A stretch of DNA of 9,395 nucleotides from Bacteroidota bacterium (GTDB taxonomy: Bacteria; Bacteroidota; Bacteroidia; JACCXN01): assembly GCA_013696965.1 (NCBI GenBank), contig JACCXN010000061.1, positions 1 to 9,395 of the forward strand, written 5' to 3'. The position numbers and the translations under genes were made by a program. Shown here piece after piece: positions 1-5,613 of the stretch (position 1 is its first letter; every line of letters begins with the position of its first letter). The notes below the pieces were generated by a model. That model saw nothing but the letters and a program-made list of their open reading frames with translations, was not told the origin of the DNA and did no database searches.

Positions 1-2
1 CA

Positions 3-1277
3 ATGCAGGGAGGGTTACAGGCATTGCAAGAACTGCTTTATAAAGAGCCTGAATCTGGCCAAGCTGTTCCTGATTGTTCTCCAACTTTCAATAAACCTAA
101 GTGGGTGAATGCACCATATAAAATGTACCTTTTTGAAGCATGTCCCTCTAAAGTTGGAATAGGAACTACTAACCCAATAGAAAAACTACATGTAAAAGGA
201 ATAACTGAACATATAATATGTGATGGTTGTACTGCCCCTCATGAAGACAAAACTACATACATAGCTCTTGAAGACCAGTTGGTAGATCAATCTGGTAATT
301 TCATTGCGAAGAATTTGTGGAAAATGGGTGTAAGCGCAGGCACGGATAATAGCTATTTTTTAATTAGGCATGATACAGATAGACCAAGTTTATTTATAAC
401 CCAGGATGGCAGAGCTAGTTTATTTTCTTCTACCGATCCTGCTGCCTCATTAGAAATAACTCAGGCTGCCGAACTAAATTATGACCTTTTAAGACTTAGG
501 AAAACTGGTAAAGGGGTAGTTTTTAGTGTAAAAAGAAGCGGTCGCGTTGGAATAGGAACGCCTACTCCTGAAGAAATGCTAGATGTAAGAGGAAATGGAT
601 ATTTTGAAGGCAATGTTGGTGTTGGAACAATACCTCAGACCCTATTACATCTAAAGGGAACATCCTCTATTAATACCATACTATTTATGGAACCAGGTGA
701 GTGGAACTCAACCGGAGATTATGCCGAAATACGCTTTGGAGATGCGAATCATTACATAAAAGGTGAATTTGGGAGAGGAACCACAATTTTTGATTTAGAT
801 AAAATACAACTAATGGGAGGAAATGTGGGGATAGGTACAGATACGCCCATTGCCAAATTAAGTGTTGATGGTGGATCAAGCGGTCTTACACTTTTTGAAT
901 TAAGAAATAGTGATGGTGTAAGATTTAGAGTTCAAAGTAATGGTCATGTCTTGACAAGAAGAGTTGTTGTAAATCAAAATTGGGCGGATTTTGTTTATGC
1001 TCCGGATTATATTTTACGGCCTTTGTCCGAACTTGCTAAAGTTATTGATGAAATAGGTCATCATCCTGAATTTCCTTCTCAAAAAGAGATAGAAGAAGGA
1101 GGATTAGATTTAGGGGATATAACCTATCGCCAACAAATTGTACTTGAAGAAGTGACCCGGTACCTGATACAGCAGGATAAAATTATAACAGAATTAAAAA
1201 ACGAAATGAGAGAACTGAAATCAGAAAATCAAGAATTGAAAACGATATTTAAAATTTCAAAAAGAAGCCGAAAATAA
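3..1277 (+). CDS. Tail-fibre-like surface protein with VGIGT repeats and C-terminal coiled coil (5' partial)
   Basis: The frame is open to the window edge, so the ATG at 3 is probably internal and the N-terminus, with any signal peptide, is missing. Four repeats of the VGIGTxxPxxxLxVxG type lie at residues 51-66, 182-197, 205-219 and 275-290, separated by beta-rich spacers. From about residue 325 (NWADFVYAPDYILRPLSEL, then GHHPEFPS and a conserved G-LDLGDI) it has the C-terminal module often seen at the end of Bacteroidota tail-fibre-like proteins. That module normally reads GHLPGIPS, so this copy is somewhat diverged. Residues about 375-415 are a charged heptad-like helix (EVTRYLIQQDKIITELKNE) expected to form a trimeric coiled coil. 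By analogy with fibre proteins it should be an elongated trimeric surface or secreted fibre. Ligand and function are unknown. No T9SS sorting domain is visible. A relic of a related gene lies at 5263-5388. The family call is solid; the trimeric fibre is inferred. Confidence 0.85.
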   Translation: MQGGLQALQELLYKEPESGQAVPDCSPTFNKPKWVNAPYKMYLFEACPSKVGIGTTNPIEKLHVKGITEHIICDGCTAPHEDKTTYIALEDQLVDQSGNFIAKNLWKMGVSAGTDNSYFLIRHDTDRPSLFITQDGRASLFSSTDPAASLEITQAAELNYDLLRLRKTGKGVVFSVKRSGRVGIGTPTPEEMLDVRGNGYFEGNVGVGTIPQTLLHLKGTSSINTILFMEPGEWNSTGDYAEIRFGDANHYIKGEFGRGTTIFDLDKIQLMGGNVGIGTDTPIAKLSVDGGSSGLTLFELRNSDGVRFRVQSNGHVLTRRVVVNQNWADFVYAPDYILRPLSELAKVIDEIGHHPEFPSQKEIEEGGLDLGDITYRQQIVLEEVTRYLIQQDKIITELKNEMRELKSENQELKTIFKISKRSRK

Positions 1278-1300
1278 CTTAATAAAAATAAAGATAGGAT

Positions 1301-1493
1301 ATGAAAACACATCACTTTAAACAAATGAATATCCTAATACTTTCTTTTTTTGCTGCTGGCAAATATGGCTTGTAAAAAAGATAAGTGGGGGAAATGTCCT
1401 GATGATTTTGAAACTAGTAATTACGAGCATTTTGCTCTATTGAAAATAGTGCAGGCTAATTCTTTCAATGATAACTTTTTTATTTACTTTTAA
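1301..1493 (+). pseudogene. Small lipoprotein gene frameshifted inside its signal peptide
   Basis: An ATG at 1301 opens a typical signal peptide (MKTHHFKQMNILILSF) but this frame stops at 1373-1375 after 24 codons. In the +1 frame the sequence continues from a hydrophobic stretch into a cysteine (LLLANMACKKDKWGKCPDD) and runs to the TAA at 1491-1493. Removing one T from the seven-T run at 1345-1351 joins the two parts into a 63-residue protein with a lipoprotein signal (Cys about residue 24, weak lipobox NMAC). It starts 23 bp after the fibre-like gene and could be co-transcribed with it. The mature part (about 40 residues) is not recognised and may itself be truncated. It could be a true pseudogene, a slippage-controlled (phase-variable) gene or a sequencing error in the homopolymer; the sequence alone cannot decide. 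Confidence 0.6.
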
Positions 1494-1529
1494 TAAATAT
1501 GAAAGGTTAATTAGTAAAAAAAATTAAAT

Positions 1530-2393
1530 ATGAAAAAAATTGGAATTCTTATCTTTGGAATATTAGTTTTCAACAATGCAATTATTAGCCAAAATAAATT
1601 TTCAGTTGGTCTGTCCATTTCACCTGATTTATCTTACCGATTTTTAACCCCCATTCATATTAAAAGTTCTTATCATGATATTGATATGATTAATGAGCAT
1701 AATGAATGGCTAGTAAATAATCTAAATGAAATTGAAAGCCCTAAATTTGCAACAACAACTTGTTTAAATGTAAAATACAAAATAAGTAAAAAATTGCTTT
1801 TTGCAACCGGTATTTGGTATTCTGACAAAGGTATTTCCTCAAGAGGATTTGCTTCCTTTCAAGGAAGTTATCGTTTTTCAGTATCGAGATTTCCAATTTC
1901 AGATCATACACAACAAAAATCAAAAAATTTATTTTTAGAAATACCATTATCTTTTAATTATATAGTTAAAGAAAGTGATTTAAATATGTTTACAGTTGAT
2001 TTAGGTATGGGATTTGGACTAAACGCTAACAAATATAATAGTATAAGCAGAAGGGCGAAAACAGATTATATCACCTATCCTGTAAGTACAATTGAAAATA
2101 CGGTGCCAACCACAATTGACCCATTTCAAATGCTTTTAATCGGCTTCTATAGTGGATTTAGTATGGAAAGAAAAATTTACAAGAATTTTTCTTTTATACT
2201 AAATCCGATATTTAGATTTTATCCATTCACTTTTTTTAGTGAAGAAAACACAAGGAATTTTGATTATGCTTTCCGTATTACTAATATCGGGTATTATAAT
2301 AGTAATATCCCGGTTACAGTGTTTCCGGTAAAAGATAAACCTTTTTCGATAGGTTTGAATGTAGGAATAAATTACAAGTTTGATAAAAATTGA
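1530..2393 (+). CDS. Outer-membrane beta-barrel-like protein, paralog 1
   Basis: A 287-residue protein with a clear Sec signal peptide (MKKIGILIFGILVFNNAIIS, cleavage likely near SQ|N at 20-22). The mature part alternates polar and hydrophobic residues in strand-like stretches such as SVGLSISPDLSYRF, LLFATGIWYS, LFLEIPLSFNYIV, TVDLGMGFGLNA and MLLIGFYSGFS. It ends in SIGLNVGINYKF followed by DKN, which suits a barrel closing strand near the C-terminus. This matches the general pattern of Bacteroidota outer-membrane beta-barrel proteins of about 200-300 residues; no specific subfamily or substrate is recognised. The ATG at 1530 follows an A-rich leader and begins the signal peptide directly, so the start is well supported. 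A close paralog follows at 2605-3456. The barrel assignment is inference from sequence pattern. Confidence 0.75.
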   Translation: MKKIGILIFGILVFNNAIISQNKFSVGLSISPDLSYRFLTPIHIKSSYHDIDMINEHNEWLVNNLNEIESPKFATTTCLNVKYKISKKLLFATGIWYSDKGISSRGFASFQGSYRFSVSRFPISDHTQQKSKNLFLEIPLSFNYIVKESDLNMFTVDLGMGFGLNANKYNSISRRAKTDYITYPVSTIENTVPTTIDPFQMLLIGFYSGFSMERKIYKNFSFILNPIFRFYPFTFFSEENTRNFDYAFRITNIGYYNSNIPVTVFPVKDKPFSIGLNVGINYKFDKN

Positions 2394-2435
2394 TACCAAT
2401 GAGGAAATTACTCAATATAATTAACTTAATGAAAT

Positions 2436-2589
2436 AACCGTGCACTACTTGTTCCGATTTAACTGGAATAGTAATGAATATATCATGTCGTCCCGAATAA
2501 ATCGGGATGACAATTAAAAAACAAATGCTTTAGCCTTCATGAGTTCCATAGAGGAATAATTAAAAACGAATAAATCATGTACTTATGAA
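2436..2589 (+). repeat. Dispersed leader element, copy A (upstream of beta-barrel paralog 2)
   Basis: This intergenic stretch is homologous to the sequence before the response regulator start (9126-9252 on the - strand). Shared blocks in the same order are: an AACC(G/A)TGCAC box (2436-2445); a CCGA-ATAAA-TCGGGAT hairpin; a 25-nt block at 2510-2534 (ACAATTAAAAA...TGCTTTAGC) matching 9177-9202 except for one extra A; a 24-nt block at 2552-2575 matching 9140-9163 with one mismatch; and AAATCATGTACTTATGAAAA against AAATTATATACATATGAAAA at the end. The element thus ends on a start codon (2585-2587). Function is unknown; a 5' untranslated or promoter element copied with its start codon is the simplest reading. 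Confidence 0.7.
2486..2512. other. Palindromic hairpin within leader element A
   Basis: TGTCGTCCCGA and TCGGGATGACA form an 11-bp stem around the loop ATAAA, with one G-T (G-U in RNA) pair at 2490/2508. There is no T-run after it on either strand, so it is not a typical intrinsic terminator. The same TCCCGAT/ATCGGGA core returns at 9205-9220 and 9299-9314. Confidence 0.7.
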
Positions 2590-2608
2590 AACAGTATTTT
2601 ACTTATGA
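2585..2608 (+). other. Seven-codon upstream ORF (MKTVFYL) overlapping the paralog 2 start
   Basis: The ATG at 2585 is the start codon carried by leader element A. It reads seven codons and ends in a TGA that overlaps the downstream ATG as ATGA (2605-2608), an arrangement typical of translational coupling. Its coding text, ATGAAAACA then TATTTTAC, is nearly the same as at 3494-3512, the original start of the T9SS-sorted protein gene. It may therefore be a truncated copy of that start rather than a selected leader peptide. Expression is not shown. Confidence 0.35.
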
Positions 2609-3456
2609 AAAAATTCATCGTTTTTCTTTTTGGAATACTCATATTCCAGGCATCATCTATCAGTCAAGATAGGCTTTCAGTAGGGCTTTCCATTTCTCCT
2701 GATTTATCTTATCGATTTTCAAAACCCATTCAAATTAAAAACTCTAATTATAATACAGATGCCGCTGATGCACATAATGAATGGCTTGCAAATCACCTTA
2801 ATGAAATTGAAAGCCCTAAACTTGCTACAACAACTTGTTTAAATATAAGATATAAAATAAGTAGGAAATTGCTTTTAACAAGCGGAATCTGGTACTCTGA
2901 CAAAGGTATTACTTCAAGAGGATTTGCTGTCTATCAGGGCGGTAATCATTTTTCAGTAAAAAGGTCAGATTATAAACAAGAAAAATCAAAAAATTTATTT
3001 TTAGAAATACCCCTATCTTTTAATTATATAGTTAAAGAAGGTGATTTATCTAAGTTTACAGTTGATTTAGGTATGGGATTAGGACTAAATGCTAACAAAT
3101 ATAAAAGTATGAGCAGAAGGGCAAGAACAGATTACAGGAGTTCGGCATATACCTTTGAAAACACTTTGCCAACTACAACTGAACCATTTCAAATGCTTTT
3201 AATCGGCTTCTATAGTGGAATAAGTGTTGAAAGAAAAATTTATAATAATTTTTCTTTTTTACTAAATCCGACATTTAGATTTTATCCATTCACTTTTTTC
3301 AATGATAAACATTTAAGGAATTTCGATTATGATGGATATAAAAACAATTATTCCTATTACAATAGGAACACTCCCGTTACAGTGTTTCCGGTAAAAGATA
3401 AACCTTTTTCCATAGGTTTAAATATGGGTATAAATTATAAATTCGATAAAAACTGA
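2605..3456 (+). CDS. Outer-membrane beta-barrel-like protein, paralog 2
   Basis: A 283-residue protein with a Sec signal peptide (MKKFIVFLFGILIFQASSIS, cleavage near SQ|D). It aligns almost end to end with the product of 1530-2393, at roughly 70% identity by eye. Long identical stretches include SVGLSISPDLSYRF, KNLFLEIPLSFNYIVKE, FQMLLIGFYSG and TVFPVKDKPFSIGLN. Differences concentrate at residues about 39-60, 110-125, 175-185 and 240-260, as expected for exposed loops of a barrel. This tandem copy probably arose by local duplication, but the DNA in front differs: leader element A lies here and not before paralog 1. The start at 2605 is chosen because it begins the signal peptide at the same place as in the paralog. 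Ligand unknown. Confidence 0.75.
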   Translation: MKKFIVFLFGILIFQASSISQDRLSVGLSISPDLSYRFSKPIQIKNSNYNTDAADAHNEWLANHLNEIESPKLATTTCLNIRYKISRKLLLTSGIWYSDKGITSRGFAVYQGGNHFSVKRSDYKQEKSKNLFLEIPLSFNYIVKEGDLSKFTVDLGMGLGLNANKYKSMSRRARTDYRSSAYTFENTLPTTTEPFQMLLIGFYSGISVERKIYNNFSFLLNPTFRFYPFTFFNDKHLRNFDYDGYKNNYSYYNRNTPVTVFPVKDKPFSIGLNMGINYKFDKN

Positions 3457-3493
3457 AGACTCGTAAGCAGTTTTCCCAATAAAATTAACTTTT

Positions 3494-3527
3494 ATGAAAA
3501 CAAATATTTTACACAGGCCTTTTATTG
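3494..3527 (+). pseudogene. Out-of-frame signal-peptide start of the T9SS-sorted protein
   Basis: ATG at 3494 begins MKTNILHR, a standard signal-peptide n-region, 37 bp after paralog 2. Its frame is one base off the long downstream frame and ends at a TGA shortly after. Removing one base in the CCTTTT stretch (3518-3523) gives MKTNILHR followed by PLLASIIPLRLIAQ or RLLLASIIPLRLIAQ, a normal signal peptide ending in AQ|Q. The original start was therefore most likely 3494. In the long frame an in-frame TGA at 3495-3497 blocks any start further upstream. Confidence 0.6.
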
Positions 3528-5129
3528 GCTTCTATTATTCCTTTGAGATTAATAGCTCAACAACAATCTGTCAACCTAGTTTCAAATCCTTCTTTTGAAG
3601 AAATAAAAACTTGTCCATGGCTTGCTCAGACCCCGGGTGATTTTGAGCAAATAGCTGCTGCCTGGAGTAATCCAACAGCTAATACTCCTGATATTCATCA
3701 TGAATGTGGTTCAAGCTCAGTAGGTGTTCCATATAATATGTTTAGCTTTCCTCAACCTGTAAATGTACGTTCGGGTGGTCTTGCTTATGCTGGGGTTCAT
3801 ACGCTGTATAATCATCAATTGGATGTTCATACTAATTCAAGAGAATATATTCAAACGGAAATATATTTAAAGAGCGGCATTAAGTACAATATTAGGTATT
3901 TTGTGAGGTTATCTGATAAATCAGGCTATGCAACAAAGATGGGCTTTTATATTTCCACTACAAGACCTACATCAAATAATACTCTTGTTCTTCCAACTTC
4001 TTCTTCTGGCTTTCTTCATCCAGGGGTAATACAACATCAAAAAGATTGGAATTTAGTAGAAGGATCTTATGATGCAGAATCATCAGGCATTCATTATTTA
4101 ACCATAGGTAATTTTGATTCAGATGATGGCAAGGCTGATCGTATAGATAATAACAAGGCTTATTATGCCTATTATTACATTGATGATGTAAGTGTTACAG
4201 CAGAAGTATGCTGCCTGCATATATTGAATATTTCAAATACAGATATTAGTTCATTGTCAGTGCCTTATGTTGCCTCGGCAAATCACACTGTAAATGTTGG
4301 CCTGGGAGTAACTGTGCAAAGTGGTGCGAATGCAATTTTTACAGCAGGTAGTTCTATTGAATTTTCTTCTGATTTTGATGGAACTGATTTTGAAGCATAT
4401 ATCAGCCCTTGTCCTGAAGAAACTCAGATAAAAAAAGCCGCTGGTTTAGGACCCACTATAATTACTCCATATAATACTGGAGGAGATAATAATCAATTAT
4501 GCCTGAATTATGTTTCTGGAGCAACTTCATATATTGTTGAAGTATATACTACAACGGGAGCTTTGGTGTATTCAAATACTCAATTTATTATAGGACTGCC
4601 AGTGTGTGTGTGGAATGGAAAATCTGCAGGAGGTAATCCAGTTGCTGAGGCAGTTTATGAGGTTGAGATAACACTAAAAGGTTGTGATGATAAATCACTA
4701 TTAGTAAAAGGTAGTGTAAAAGTCTCGAACAGTCAATTCATGATTGTAAATAATAGTGAATTTGAGGAACTTGTTCAGCTTAATTTTGCTGAGGAAACAT
4801 TTGATGATGTTATAGAAGCATTTAATAAAAAAGAATCAATGGTCAAGTCGAATATTGAGAATACTGAGAAAAATATAGAAAGTAGTCATTCCAACTATAA
4901 ATTATTTCCTAACCCTTCTTCTGGAATATTTGATATTCAACTTCCTTTGGGCTCAACTGAACCTACAATAATTCGGATTTTCAATGGAGAAGGAAAAATT
5001 ATTTTCCAAGAGAAAACATTTAATGATCTTTTAAAAGTAAATATATCTTGCTTTGCGAGGGGAACATATTATCTAAAAGCAATGAAAGGAGAAGATATAT
5101 TGATTATTGAGAAAGTAATTATCAATTAA
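3525..5129 (+). CDS. Large secreted protein with T9SS type A sorting domain (start probably frameshifted)
   Basis: The 534-codon frame has only a TTG (3525) as a possible start, giving half a signal peptide (ASIIPLRLIAQ). See the out-of-frame ATG at 3494. Residues about 17-225 begin NLVSNPSFEE and end YYYIDDVSVT, the pattern of a jelly-roll (carbohydrate-binding-like) domain common in Bacteroidota secreted proteins, with TPDIHHECG and SREYIQTEI inside. Residues about 255-296 (AIFTAGSSIEF...FEAYISPCPEE) and about 335-400 (YIVEVYTTTGALVY, VWNGKSAGGNPV) are beta-rich modules resembling regions of gliding-motility-associated proteins. Residues 457-534 (NYKLFPNPSSGIFDIQLP to the C-terminus) are a T9SS type A sorting domain, so the product should cross the outer membrane and be anchored or released. 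Substrate unknown. Without a working signal peptide it may not be exported: it is either a recent pseudogene, a slippage-controlled gene or a sequence error. Confidence 0.8.
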   Translation: MASIIPLRLIAQQQSVNLVSNPSFEEIKTCPWLAQTPGDFEQIAAAWSNPTANTPDIHHECGSSSVGVPYNMFSFPQPVNVRSGGLAYAGVHTLYNHQLDVHTNSREYIQTEIYLKSGIKYNIRYFVRLSDKSGYATKMGFYISTTRPTSNNTLVLPTSSSGFLHPGVIQHQKDWNLVEGSYDAESSGIHYLTIGNFDSDDGKADRIDNNKAYYAYYYIDDVSVTAEVCCLHILNISNTDISSLSVPYVASANHTVNVGLGVTVQSGANAIFTAGSSIEFSSDFDGTDFEAYISPCPEETQIKKAAGLGPTIITPYNTGGDNNQLCLNYVSGATSYIVEVYTTTGALVYSNTQFIIGLPVCVWNGKSAGGNPVAEAVYEVEITLKGCDDKSLLVKGSVKVSNSQFMIVNNSEFEELVQLNFAEETFDDVIEAFNKKESMVKSNIENTEKNIESSHSNYKLFPNPSSGIFDIQLPLGSTEPTIIRIFNGEGKIIFQEKTFNDLLKVNISCFARGTYYLKAMKGEDILIIEKVIIN

Positions 5130-5262
5130 AAACAGGATTAAACTTTTTTTGTTCCAAAAAAAATTATTTCAGGTAGTGTAGGAGGTTTTGGTAATTATTT
5201 CTTATTTGCACATACACTTTAAATTGTTATTGAAAAAATACTATTTTGAAAAATTTTCCTGA

Positions 5263-5388
5263 AACTTGGCTGAAGATTTCCTAAGAACATTTATTATTAA
5301 GGAAAATGGAAATATTGGAATTAATACAAATGCCCCTCAATCGAAGCTACATATTACACAAAATGCAGGTGAATTAAATAAAAGTTAA
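5263..5388 (+). pseudogene. Relic of a VGIGT-repeat tail-fibre-like gene
   Basis: An open stretch with no start codon, bounded by a TGA just upstream (5260-5262) and a TAA at 5386-5388. It translates to NLAEDFLRTFIIKENG followed by NIGINTNAPQSKLHITQNAG and ELNKS. NIGINTNAPQSKLHI matches the VGIGTTNPIEKLHV repeat of the gene at the left edge, and ITQNAGELN resembles its ITQAAELN (residues 152-159). Only about 41 codons survive, with unrelated sequence on both sides. It is best read as a decayed fragment of a second fibre-like gene. Confidence 0.65.
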
Positions 5389-5542
5389 AGTGCCATTTTC
5401 TGCGTTGGCAATTTTTTTCTTTGGGTATGGAAAAAAAATACTGCACGAAGCAATGGGAGCCGAAAGTTGCAAGTTTGTAGGTTTGGAAATTAGACTTTTG
5501 TATTACTAGATATTTTTGAATTCGCACCGAAAAAAAAGCTTG

Positions 5543-5571
5543 TTGCTAACTATCTGATATCTCTATATTTT
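5543..5571 (+). promoter_or_regulatory. Candidate Bacteroidota-type promoter for the prolyl oligopeptidase gene
   Basis: TTG at 5543-5545 and TATATTTT at 5564-5571 are separated by 18 bp and resemble the -33 (TTG) and -7 (TAnnTTTG) elements, with the last G missing. Transcription would start near 5578, leaving a leader of about 35 nt. In AT-rich DNA such matches occur by chance, so this is tentative. Confidence 0.3.
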
Positions 5572-5613
5572 TTCCTATTTTTAAACCTTCAAAAATTTAT
5601 TCAACACCTAGTA

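Larger units (their letters stand above)
5130..5613. other. 484-bp stretch without an intact gene
   Basis: After the T9SS protein there is no strong terminator, only a weak A/T-only hairpin near 5143-5166. The stretch contains a relic of a VGIGT-repeat protein (5263-5388). After it comes unassigned sequence (5389-5540) with short open stretches, for example one reading ILHEAMGAESCKFVGLEI before a stop near 5508, which I cannot assign. The last part (5541-5613) holds a candidate promoter and the A/T-rich leader of the peptidase gene. Confidence 0.6.

Noticed and set aside
685-879. Reverse-strand ORF of 64 codons
   Set aside because: Lies wholly inside the fibre-like gene, with no recognisable motif and low-complexity composition; a shadow frame.
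1741-1947. Reverse-strand ORF of 68 codons
   Set aside because: Lies inside beta-barrel paralog 1, whose forward frame has a signal peptide and a conserved paralog.
2199-2399. Reverse-strand ORF of 66 codons
   Set aside because: Antisense to the end of paralog 1; no protein-like features.
2486-2512. Hairpin read as the terminator of paralog 1
   Set aside because: No T-run follows it, and its counterparts at 9205 and 9299 belong to the repeated leader, so a repeat element is the better explanation.
5143-5166. Hairpin TTTTTTTG-TTC-CAAAAAAA as a terminator after the T9SS protein
   Set aside because: The stem is almost only A-T pairs and no T-tract follows on the + strand; stability is too low to call it.
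5400-5520. Possible gene fragment reading ILHEAMGAESCKFVGLEI
   Set aside because: Short, without a start or recognisable family motif, and stopped soon after; not enough to call a relic.
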